Positions 56,828 through 64,000 of a DNA stretch of 64,000 bases are shown here, piece by piece. The position numbers were made by a program, and so were the translations under genes. Numbering within the stretch: position 1 is the first letter of the stretch; each line of letters starts with the position of its first letter. Origin of the DNA: Chromatiales bacterium (GTDB taxonomy: Bacteria > Pseudomonadota > Gammaproteobacteria > JAGRCI01). The DNA is taken from assembly GCA_020445565.1 (NCBI GenBank), contig JAGRGI010000078.1, positions 1 through 64,000 on the forward strand, in the 5' to 3' direction. The notes beneath the pieces are model-generated. The model ran no database searches. It was not told the DNA's origin and saw only the letters and a list, made by a program, of their open reading frames with translations.

Positions 56828-57700
56828 ATGTACAAAGGCGGTAGTTTGTTGGGGTTCTTGCTTCTGGCTTCAGTTTCCATGGCGGTTGACGCGGCTTGGG
56901 GGCCCTTTGGTGGGTACCCGCCGGGATACGGTCAAGGTTACGGGCAGCCGATGCCAGTGCGGTTCGCGCCGCCGGCAAAACGCTGGGTTGGTCCCGGTAT
57001 TGGCATGAAAAACGCGTCGCGTCCTGCGGCCCCGTATCAGCGTGGCTATCTACGCCCGTCTTGGACCTATGCCGCACCACCCATGGGCCGAATTCCGCAA
57101 GGCGTACGGTCGGGGGCAGCGCCGCGGCCGTTTACCGCCAAGCACATGCCAGTTTCAGTGCCCACGCCTGTTCGAGCCTCGCGACAGGCATGGGCTCCCT
57201 TACGGCCGTCCATTGCCCAGCGGTCTGCCTGGGCGGCGCCTCATGCGTTGCTTGCGAGCAAGCGGGTTTCGCCCAGACCTCCGATGCAGCGGATGGCGAC
57301 GTTTCGCTCGCCTAAGTTTGCCGCTATCGCACCATACCGTTCCACGCTGCCTGCGCACGGCAGTCAGGTCCGCCGCCCGAACGCCCAGTGGCCGTCATTG
57401 GCCCTGCGGACGCATCAAAGCGGTCCGGTCGGCCGGCACCGTTCGCCGGGACATGCGCCGGGGGCGGCGTTTGTGCCGGTTCGCTGGCAGCAGCGAGCAA
57501 TTGCGCCGAACAGTTGGCCCGTGCGGCAATGGCCCGCGCTTGCGCCCAGAGGCATGCGTGTGTCCTACTGGCCCTATGCGCCGATGCCGGTTTGGGCCCA
57601 TAGTGGATGGGTGCCGGTAAATCCCTGGTATCCGGTGGCGGAGCTTGCTTATGCCGAGCGCTTGGGGGCTTGGTCTGCCTGGGCGAGGGGAGGGGCGTGA
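56828..57700 (+). CDS. Secreted Trp/Pro/Arg-rich protein of unknown family
   Basis: 290 residues. Signal peptide SLLGFLLLASVSMAVDA; the mature protein begins AWGPFGGYPPGYGQGYG, a Gly/Tyr/Pro opening like that of sulfur-globule envelope proteins, then is rich in Ala, Pro, Arg, Trp and His. The body is strongly basic and has no known domain. A GGAGG site eight bases upstream fixes ATG 56828. The likeness to sulfur-globule proteins is only compositional. Confidence 0.6.
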   Translation: MYKGGSLLGFLLLASVSMAVDAAWGPFGGYPPGYGQGYGQPMPVRFAPPAKRWVGPGIGMKNASRPAAPYQRGYLRPSWTYAAPPMGRIPQGVRSGAAPRPFTAKHMPVSVPTPVRASRQAWAPLRPSIAQRSAWAAPHALLASKRVSPRPPMQRMATFRSPKFAAIAPYRSTLPAHGSQVRRPNAQWPSLALRTHQSGPVGRHRSPGHAPGAAFVPVRWQQRAIAPNSWPVRQWPALAPRGMRVSYWPYAPMPVWAHSGWVPVNPWYPVAELAYAERLGAWSAWARGGA

Positions 57701-57868
57701 GGTTCCGGAAAGGTATGGCGGCGGTGGGAATGACTTTTCTATACCCGCGGAGGGCGGCAAGCGCGCCCGGCCCAGCCCCGGCCGAGCGTCTGTGGTCGAG
57801 CCTCGGGGACAGCTGTTGGCGGCCGTGTTGAATCCTGACCTTACTCGTTCGTTTGATGGGAGTATGCC

Positions 57869-58510
57869 GTGATTACGGTGATTGGCAGTCTCAAGGGAGG
57901 CTCCGGCAAGAGTACCGTTACCTTCAATCTGGCAATCTGGCTGCAATTGGCCGGAGAGAACGTCCGTGTGTTTGACCTGGACCCGCAGGCGACCTTGACG
58001 GATGCGGCCGAGGTAAGATCAGAGGAAGGCTATCAACCCGCAATCCCGGTGTTTCCCATCGAGCGTGTCGATGATCTCAATGCAGAATCTGGAGAGACGC
58101 TGGTAGACGTCGGTGCCGCGGATATGGATTCGATGATGGATGCCATCGCCATGGCCGATCGCGTGCTGGTTCCTGTTCCCCCGTCCCAGGCGGATATATG
58201 GTCCACACAGCGGTTCCTGGGGATGATCTCGAAACGCGTCAATGGCAGCCCCGGCCCGGACGTGCTGGCCTTCATCAACCGTGGAGATACGCACTCGGCG
58301 ATTCGGGAAAGCGATGAGGCGGCAGCGGCCCTGATCTCCCTGAACAAGGTGCACTTCGTTCGCAATCGATTGGGCCAGCGTACTGCCTATCGGCGATCGT
58401 TCAGTGAGGGCCTGGCGGTTTTTGAATTGGATCCGCGTGGCAAGGCGGCGCGGGAATTCACGGCCCTGGCGGCGGCCTTGTATCCGCACTTGCTGAGGAC
58501 CCAGCATTGA
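57869..58510 (+). CDS. ParA/MinD-superfamily ATPase
   Basis: 213 residues with the deviant Walker A KGGSGKST (9-16, signature Lys at 9), the FDLDPQATLTDAAE strand and the SQADIWSTQRF switch region. ParA-type ATPases place plasmids, chromosomes, carboxysomes, chemoreceptor arrays or pili; BcsQ places cellulose synthase. There is no parB, partition site or replication gene here. In a cluster with a membrane pump and secreted proteins, a role in positioning an envelope complex is the best inference. Confidence 0.85.
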   Translation: MITVIGSLKGGSGKSTVTFNLAIWLQLAGENVRVFDLDPQATLTDAAEVRSEEGYQPAIPVFPIERVDDLNAESGETLVDVGAADMDSMMDAIAMADRVLVPVPPSQADIWSTQRFLGMISKRVNGSPGPDVLAFINRGDTHSAIRESDEAAAALISLNKVHFVRNRLGQRTAYRRSFSEGLAVFELDPRGKAAREFTALAAALYPHLLRTQH

Positions 58511-58581
58511 GACGGGACTTGTTCAGCGCAATCGCTTGCGGGCTCGATGTCCCGGGGCGTCCGAAAGTTACCGTGTGAGCC

Positions 58582-59208
58582 ATGTTGGGCTTTCTCCTGC
58601 GTCACGGCGTTGCTCTGTTGATCGTCGGCGTGGGAGTTTATGCTTGGTTGATCCGCGACGATCTGGCCCAACGGTTCTTCGACACCGAGGAGGTTCATCA
58701 GGTCCAGCCGCCTGTTGCGCGGCCGAAGGCACTGGGCGAGCGTAACGTTTCGCGTCAGGATGTGCGTGAGACTCGGGTACGGCCCCTGTCTGAGCCGGTC
58801 GCTCCCAAACCGGCGTGGCCCGATTCGATTCATTGGCCGCCCCCGCAAACCGACAAACTGCGGGCCGATCGGCCCGCCGTGGTGCCGCGTCGGCCGACCA
58901 AGGAAGAGAGGCGCAGGGCCTTGCAGGAGGCTCGCGCGGTCTTCTGGAAGGGGGAACTGCAAAAGGCGGAATCCATGTATCTTTCCCTGACGGCGCAATT
59001 CCCTGGCGATCCGGACATCCTGGGCGAATTGGGCAATCTGTATTTTTTGCAGGGCAGGGTGGCTCAATACGTCGATGCCTATTTCCAGGCGGTACTGGGT
59101 TTGATTCGGCAGCGTCGGCGGGAGGAGGCGCGAGGATTGATCGATGTGATCAAGGAAAAAGACGATCAGCGCGCCGAGTTGTTACGCAGAAACCTGGAAG
59201 TCAAGTAG
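58582..59208 (+). CDS. Membrane-anchored TPR-like protein
   Basis: 208 residues. An N-terminal span (FLLRHGVALLIVGVGVYAWLI) leads to a Pro/Arg-rich linker (about 45-110), then a helical C-terminal half with a TPR-like unit (AESMYLSLTAQFPGDPDILGELGNLYFLQGRVAQYVDAY). TPR domains bring partners together, and it may link the ParA ATPase to the pump. It ends 17 bases from the end of the convergent HDOD gene. Confidence 0.75.
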   Translation: MLGFLLRHGVALLIVGVGVYAWLIRDDLAQRFFDTEEVHQVQPPVARPKALGERNVSRQDVRETRVRPLSEPVAPKPAWPDSIHWPPPQTDKLRADRPAVVPRRPTKEERRRALQEARAVFWKGELQKAESMYLSLTAQFPGDPDILGELGNLYFLQGRVAQYVDAYFQAVLGLIRQRRREEARGLIDVIKEKDDQRAELLRRNLEVK

Positions 59209-59225
59209 TTCCCCACCGAGTCTGG

Positions 59226-60071
59226 CTAGGCGGCAATCGCCTGTTGTGCCGTGTCTTCCAGAAGAATTTCGAGCTCTGCAAGATGGATCTCGGATATGCC
59301 CAGGACCTGCGCCTCCGGGGTTGCGGCCAGCACGATACCTTCCGATTCTCCCGGTTCCAGGCCGATCTTGAGACAGACCAGATCGACCAGGCGGACCATG
59401 GCTATCAGCACATTGTTTGGGTCCAGGGTTTCCTGGTGATGGTCGCGGGCAATGACAGCATAAATTTCCGGTAGATTCCATTTCATCAGCAGGGCGTGGC
59501 CGTGCTCATTATGCATATTGTCCAGGATCTCCCGGATCAGTGGGGCGGAGAATTGTGTGGTGTTGCCCTGCTCCGAGGCGATCTCGTCCAGAACTTTCAA
59601 AATCAGCAGCTTGCCGATATCGTGGAGCAAGCCGGCGAGAAATGCCTCGTCGGCCCGATCGCGAAAACCGGTCCTGCGGGCAATCCACTGGCAGCCGATG
59701 GCGCTGGCCAGTGACTGTTTCCAAAGGGGCTCCATGTGGCTGGCGAGCATCTTGTTTTTCGAGGTGTAAGCGGCCTGCTGGGTGGCCACCATCGCCAGGT
59801 TGGCCACTTGTTTCAGGCCCAGGCGCACCAGGGCGCGTTGGATGGTTTCCACCTTGTTGAGGCCGGCGAAAAACGCGCTATTGGCGACCTTGAGTATCTG
59901 CCCCGCCAGGGCCTGGTCCTCCAGAATCAGGCGTTCCATGGTCTTGGCGTCTGACTTTGGATCGCGCAACGCCTGTTGTAGTTTCAGGGCGATGTTGTGT
60001 GCCACTGGAAGCTTCAGATTGTCTTCCTGGATGCGCTCGTCAATGAGTTCACGCAGTGGTTTTCTAGCCAT
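59226..60071 (-). CDS. HDOD domain signalling protein
   Basis: 281 residues consisting almost only of an HDOD domain, a relative of HD phosphohydrolases: LPVAHNIALKLQQALRD, ILKVANSAFF and LLHDIGKLLILKVL. HDOD proteins act in gene regulation and signalling, often with c-di-GMP or pilus systems, and many lack hydrolase activity. Its start overlaps the stop of the PilB-like gene, so it is translationally coupled with a secretion/pilus ATPase. Confidence 0.88.
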   Translation of the reverse strand: MARKPLRELIDERIQEDNLKLPVAHNIALKLQQALRDPKSDAKTMERLILEDQALAGQILKVANSAFFAGLNKVETIQRALVRLGLKQVANLAMVATQQAAYTSKNKMLASHMEPLWKQSLASAIGCQWIARRTGFRDRADEAFLAGLLHDIGKLLILKVLDEIASEQGNTTQFSAPLIREILDNMHNEHGHALLMKWNLPEIYAVIARDHHQETLDPNNVLIAMVRLVDLVCLKIGLEPGESEGIVLAATPEAQVLGISEIHLAELEILLEDTAQQAIAA

Positions 60072-62004
60072 GATCGAATTCCCCCACCAATCGCATGATC
60101 TCGTTCAGCGGTCTCGGCCTGTCCAGCCTGGGCAGATGCCGCAGAACTTCGCCTATCGTCGTATGGCCCTGGGCGGCCTTGCCGATGCCGTCCTCCAACA
60201 AGGTGATCAGGCCGGAGGTCTCCACACTGATACGTCGAATCTCCGTGGAGGTGCGTTTGTTGAGAATAGCGTCTTTGACCGTCTCGTTTAGTACCAGGAG
60301 TTCGAAAACGCCGACACGGCCCGAGTAACCGGTGTAGCGGCAATGAGTGCAGCCGCGGCCGCGACGGAACTTCGCCCCGAGCAGTTCGTGCTGGCCGTAG
60401 CCCAGGCGCCGCAGCTCATGGGCGGTGGGCGTATAGTTTTCCGCGCAGCGGGGGCATACCCGGCGCAACAGGCGTTGCGCCAACACCGAGACCACGGTGG
60501 ATGAAATCAAGAAGGTCTCGATGTTCATGTTCATCAATCGCAACAGGCCGCCGATGCTGTCTTCGGTGTGAAAGGTGGTGAGTACCTTGTGCCCGGTCAG
60601 GGCTGCCTGAATCGCGGCTTCGGCCGAATACTGGTCGCGCACCTCCCCCAGGACGATGACGTCCGGGTCCTGCCGGACCATGTGGCGCAGGGTCTCCTCG
60701 AAGGTCAGTCCGATCTTGGGGTTCAGTGAGCACTGGGCGATACCGTCAATGACGTACTCCACAGGGTCTTCAGCGGTGGTGATGGAGTGTTCGGTGTCAT
60801 TGAGGTAGTTGACGCAGCCATACAGGGTGGTGGTCTTGCCAGAGCCGGTCGGACCGGTGATCAGTATCACCCCGCTGGGCAGATCCAGCGCGTCTTGCAG
60901 AAAGCGTTCGAGCATTCGCGGTGCCATGCCGACTTCCTTGACGTCCAACAGCTCCGCCTTGCGGCTGAGGAGGCGGATGACGATCTTTTCGCCGAAGATC
61001 GTTGCATAGAACGACAGGCGCAGATCCACGCCTCGGCCGGATCGGGGGTCTTGAAACACCACCCGGCCGCCTTGATGGCGACGTCGTTCGCTGATGTCGG
61101 CCTGAGCCATGATTTTCAGGCGCGAGGTCAGGGGCTGGGCCATTTCCCGGTCCAAATCCTTATGCAGCATCATGACGCCGTCGCGGCGAAAGCGCACCCG
61201 GATGTGATCCTTCATCGGTTCGATGTGGATATCGCTGGCGTCGGCGTCCAAGGCGTCCACCACCAAGCTGTCCACCAGCCCGGTGACCGTGGATTCGTCA
61301 GCCACCTGGCGCGGATTGGCATGGCTGGCGTTTTCGAAGGCCAGGATGGCGTCCCGTATCGCCCTGCGGCTGCCGATGGCAGGCGTGACGCGCGGACCGA
61401 AGACCTGTTCGGCGGCACTCTTCGCCGTGCCGTCCAAGGGATCTCGGAAGGCGACCACCACCTGGCCGTCTTCCTCGCGAACCGGAATGGCCTGAAACTC
61501 CTTGCACCAGCGCGGATTGACCCGCCGAACCAGTCCAGCTTCCAAGTCGGCAAAGCGCGGTTCAATAGCTTCGAAGCCGAGTTGGTCGGCCAGCACTTCG
61601 ATGAGCTTGTGTTCCTCGATGAAGTGATTGTCCAGAAGGATCTCGCCCAGCTTCTTGCCGCCGAGGGCGTCCTTTTGCATGGCGATGGCAGCCTTCAGGT
61701 CCGATTCCCTCAGATAGCCCAATTCCACCAGCAGGTCGCCAAGACGAACCTTGAGACGGTTTTCGCTGAAGGTCCGGCGCAGCTCCCCTTCGCTTACATA
61801 GCCCAGGTCGCGCAGCACCCTGAGCAGGGAATACTGTTCGCTTAGTTTTGATTTGACCCTTTTGGCATAGGCCAGTTGCTCCTGTGAGAGGCTTCCCTGG
61901 CGAATCAGCAGGCGTGCGATCTCCGAGCCCGAGTCAGAGGGGGGGTGGGCGGCATCCGCTCCGCGCCTGGCAGGGGCGTCAGCCAGCGGCTCTGGGTTGA
62001 TCAT
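60064..62004 (-). CDS. PilB/GspE-type assembly ATPase with two MshEN domains
   Basis: 646 residues. The first ~180 hold two MshEN-type repeats (LLIRQGSLSQEQLAYAKRV, then LGDLLVELGYLRESDLKAAI), a cyclic-di-GMP-binding fold in MshE. The ATPase core has Walker A ITGPTGSGKTTTLYG, the Asp box TTAEDPVEYVIDG, Walker B VIVLGEVRDQYSAE, and the zinc site CPRC...CTHC. This is a pilus or type II-like secretion motor. No pilin or secretin gene adjoins it. Coupling to an HDOD protein suggests regulated use. Confidence 0.88.
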   Translation of the reverse strand: MINPEPLADAPARRGADAAHPPSDSGSEIARLLIRQGSLSQEQLAYAKRVKSKLSEQYSLLRVLRDLGYVSEGELRRTFSENRLKVRLGDLLVELGYLRESDLKAAIAMQKDALGGKKLGEILLDNHFIEEHKLIEVLADQLGFEAIEPRFADLEAGLVRRVNPRWCKEFQAIPVREEDGQVVVAFRDPLDGTAKSAAEQVFGPRVTPAIGSRRAIRDAILAFENASHANPRQVADESTVTGLVDSLVVDALDADASDIHIEPMKDHIRVRFRRDGVMMLHKDLDREMAQPLTSRLKIMAQADISERRRHQGGRVVFQDPRSGRGVDLRLSFYATIFGEKIVIRLLSRKAELLDVKEVGMAPRMLERFLQDALDLPSGVILITGPTGSGKTTTLYGCVNYLNDTEHSITTAEDPVEYVIDGIAQCSLNPKIGLTFEETLRHMVRQDPDVIVLGEVRDQYSAEAAIQAALTGHKVLTTFHTEDSIGGLLRLMNMNIETFLISSTVVSVLAQRLLRRVCPRCAENYTPTAHELRRLGYGQHELLGAKFRRGRGCTHCRYTGYSGRVGVFELLVLNETVKDAILNKRTSTEIRRISVETSGLITLLEDGIGKAAQGHTTIGEVLRHLPRLDRPRPLNEIMRLVGEFDHG

Positions 62005-62158
62005 TGTGCGGTCTTGCCTTGCGCGGGTGCTTTGCAGCCCGCTGTTCCTCAGCCTTGACGCTGTAACGGCTTCAAGGCAGGGACCTTTAACCCAGCGCCA
62101 TCAAGTCAGGCGTGTGTGCTCCGGGGTAACCGATCCGAGGGCGGCGGGAAGGCCTGAC

Positions 62159-63454
62159 TTAATGGTATTGGCCTTTAGTGAGGTCCTGGCTCCGCAGCAG
62201 TTCCTCGACCAGCGACGACAATCGTCCCAGGGCGCCACGGTTGGATTCCACCACTTCTCGACCACGTTCGCCCATGGCGCTTCGTTGTTCCGGTGAACCC
62301 AACAACCTGGTCACGGTTGTGGCGAGCTCTGCCTCGTCGGCAACCAGACAGGCCGCCGATACATCAAGAAGTTTGGCGCTGATCTCACGGAAGTTGAAGG
62401 TATGGGGGCCAAACAATACCGGTAGTCCCAGGGCTGCGGGTTCCAGAGGGTTATGCCCGCCGGACTCGACCAGGCTGCCGCCCACGAAGGCGAGGTCCGA
62501 TGCGGCATAGAACAGGGGCAGCTCGCCCATGGTGTCGCCGAGAAACACGCGGGTATCTGTCGTGAAACGGCCGCGCTGACTGCGTCGGGCGGTGGGTAAT
62601 CCGGTCTGCCTGCACAGTTCGAATACCCGGTCAAAGCGCGCGGGATGGCGCGGTACCAGCACCAGCAATCCGTCGGAGAAGTTTTCCAGTAGCCGTTGGT
62701 GGACGGCCAGGGCGATCTCATCTTCGCCTTCATGAGTGCTGGCGGCGATCCAGATAGGCCGGTTTCTCCCCCAACTGCCGCGCAGTACCTCAGCTTCCTC
62801 GGTCAGGGTTGCCGGTAGGCGCAGGTCGAATTTCAAATTGCCGGTGACCACGACCCGCTCCGGGGGGGTGCCTAGCTGGATATAGCGATCCGCATCTGCC
62901 TGGCCTTGGGCGGCGACCGTGGTCACGCAGCGCAGCGCTGGGGCGAGCAGTGGACGGACGTGCCGATAACCGCGAAACGATCTCTCGGACAGTCGGGCAT
63001 TGGCCACCAGGCTGGGGATGCCTTGGCGATCGAGTTCGCGCAGCAGATTGGGCCAGAGTTCAGTCTCCATGATGATGGCCAGGCGTGGTCGGACCCGTTC
63101 CAGGAAACGTCTCACCGCGGTGGGCAAGTCATATGGCGCATAGACATGGAATACGTCATTGCCGTAGGTCTCGCGAACCCGATTCGATCCGGTTGGTGTC
63201 GTTGTGGTGATGGTCAGCGGCAGATCCGGGTGGTGTTCGCGGATTCGTTTGATCAGCGGTGCTGCGGCGATGGTCTCTCCCAGCGATACGGCATGCAGCC
63301 AGATCCCGTCGTGTTTATCGGTGGCCGGAAAGCGCCCGAAACGCTCCGACCAGCGTTCCAGGTAGTCCGGTTCCTGGCGGCCGCGCAGAGTCAGACGTAG
63401 CAGTTCCACCGGTATCAGCAGATACAGAAGGAATGTATAGAGCCATCGGGCCAT
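62159..63454 (-). CDS. waaA: 3-deoxy-D-manno-octulosonic acid (Kdo) transferase
   Basis: 431 residues. An N-terminal anchor is followed by a GT-B fold glycosyltransferase: GIWLHAVSLGETIAAAPLI, METELWPNLLREL, SLVANARLSERSFRGY and the late FVGGSLVESGGHNPLEPAALGLPVLFGP. It adds Kdo to lipid A precursor at the inner membrane, an essential step. The gene is adjacent to, but 154 bases from, the PilB-like gene. Confidence 0.95.
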   Translation of the reverse strand: MARWLYTFLLYLLIPVELLRLTLRGRQEPDYLERWSERFGRFPATDKHDGIWLHAVSLGETIAAAPLIKRIREHHPDLPLTITTTTPTGSNRVRETYGNDVFHVYAPYDLPTAVRRFLERVRPRLAIIMETELWPNLLRELDRQGIPSLVANARLSERSFRGYRHVRPLLAPALRCVTTVAAQGQADADRYIQLGTPPERVVVTGNLKFDLRLPATLTEEAEVLRGSWGRNRPIWIAASTHEGEDEIALAVHQRLLENFSDGLLVLVPRHPARFDRVFELCRQTGLPTARRSQRGRFTTDTRVFLGDTMGELPLFYAASDLAFVGGSLVESGGHNPLEPAALGLPVLFGPHTFNFREISAKLLDVSAACLVADEAELATTVTRLLGSPEQRSAMGERGREVVESNRGALGRLSSLVEELLRSQDLTKGQYH

Positions 63455-63519
63455 GATCAGGTGTGAAATCTCGGTGGGCGTCAGGACCTGCTCACAAGAA
63501 TATCACAGCTCCGAGGGCG

Positions 63520-63536
63520 GCAAGCGGCACGCTTGC
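63520..63536. repeat. Short hairpin between waaA and mdh
   Basis: GCAAGCG, loop GCA, CGCTTGC, in the 149-base divergent gap. It is probably not a terminator since both genes start here; it could be an operator or random. Confidence 0.3.
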
Positions 63537-63603
63537 GGGTCGGATTGCGAAGCTGTTCTACGCTATAGGGATTACGGCGAGTCAAAGCGCGCAGGAGGTA
63601 GGT

Positions 63604-64000
63604 ATGCAACTCAGTGCGATCGTGGGTAGCGGCAATGTGGGCGCCAACACGGCTTTTTTCATCGCTGAGCAGGGGAGCGCCGATGTGTTGCTTTTCGATA
63701 TCAAGGACGGTTTGGCCGTGGGCAAGAGCCTGGACATGATGGAAACCGCCCCGATTCGAGATTACCGGACTCGATTGAAGGGGGTTGGCGCGCTGGATGA
63801 TCTGGCCAAGGCAAAGGTGATTGTCATTGCCGCCGGCCGGGTCCGTGAACCGGGTCAGCGGCGTGCAGACCTGCGTGCGGCCAATCAGGCCCTGGTGCGG
63901 GAGCTGGCTCAGCAGCTAAAGGTGATTGCACCACAGGCTATCTACATCATCGCCACCGAGCCGGTAGATGCCATGACGGATGAATTTGCCCGCAGCGCCG
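63604..64000 (+). CDS. Malate/lactate dehydrogenase family enzyme, N-terminal part (cut by window edge)
   Basis: The first 132 codons of an LDH-like malate dehydrogenase (NAD-dependent malate/oxaloacetate). The Rossmann motif is AIVGSGNVGANTAFF, then LLFDIKDGLAVGKSLDMME; the active loop AAGRVREPGQRRADL holds the substrate-binding arginines. The GGAGGT site fixes ATG 63604. A normally conserved motif NPVDxxT reads EPVDAMT, with the Asn replaced by Glu at residue 119. The rest of the gene lies outside the window. Confidence 0.85.
   Translation, partial: MQLSAIVGSGNVGANTAFFIAEQGSADVLLFDIKDGLAVGKSLDMMETAPIRDYRTRLKGVGALDDLAKAKVIVIAAGRVREPGQRRADLRAANQALVRELAQQLKVIAPQAIYIIATEPVDAMTDEFARSA

Noticed and set aside
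1-64000. tRNA genes, insertion sequences and CRISPR arrays
   Set aside because: Looked for typical T-loop strings, transposase motifs and direct repeats with spacers; none convincing. A proper scan was not run.

Overview
The window is a GC-rich, gene-dense piece of a gammaproteobacterial chromosome. It carries the pilT/pilU and yggS-proC-yggT-yggU pair of clusters as in Pseudomonas, plus RNase E, RluC, WaaA, AmpG, CbpA/CbpM and PyrE. A sulfur-oxidising or Chromatiales-like relative fits the gene content, but that placement is inference. I saw no insertion sequence, phage gene, tRNA, rRNA or CRISPR array. Gene order looks stable and mostly housekeeping, with a few accessory blocks.

Layout. 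0-3.8 kb: pilU (partial) and pilT leftward, and yggS, proC, yggT and yggU rightward. 3.9-6.8 kb: a dynamin-like GTPase, a structured leader and a DUF4426 secreted protein. 6.9-12.6 kb: two TauE/SafE-type membrane proteins, ampG, exonuclease III, pyrE and a DUF4124 coiled-coil protein. 12.6-20.8 kb: a degenerate PAS-GGDEF-EAL protein, a YihY protein, a HemY-type porphyrinogen oxidase and an apparently intact REC-REC-PAS-GGDEF-EAL protein. 20.9-24.1 kb: an orphan thiamine-diphosphate enzyme, a phospholipid-methyltransferase-like protein and an orphan organomercurial-lyase (MerB) homologue. 24.3-29.1 kb: a Gld-type ABC transporter operon. 29.3-39.2 kb: another diguanylate cyclase, hsp20, cbpA-cbpM, aqpZ, a kinase/phosphatase pair, a VOC protein and a third cyclase. 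39.6-49.4 kb: a CxxC-less HMA-like protein, a low-molecular-weight phosphatase, rne, rluC-HAD-sppA, a ROK sugar kinase and a second dynamin-like GTPase. 50.3-59.2 kb: an unusual collinear cluster. It holds an RND adaptor, an RND pump with a long disordered tail, two secreted low-complexity proteins, a ParA-like ATPase and a TPR protein. 59.2-64 kb: an HDOD protein, a PilB/GspE-type ATPase, waaA and the start of a malate/lactate dehydrogenase.

Themes. Cyclic-di-GMP and surface machinery recur: four GGDEF proteins (one probably a non-catalytic receptor), PilT/PilU, a PilB-like ATPase and HDOD. Membrane remodelling or transport recurs too: two dynamin-like GTPases, the GldA/GldFG/DUF4340 system and the RND-ParA cluster. 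The best candidates for undescribed biology are the RND-ParA-TPR cluster (50.3-59.2 kb), the heavily folded 0.9-kb intergenic region in front of it, the structured leader before DUF4426, and the doubly degenerate GGDEF-EAL protein that keeps its inhibitory-site motif. Starts were chosen by eye from ribosome-binding sites and family length; no database search was run.
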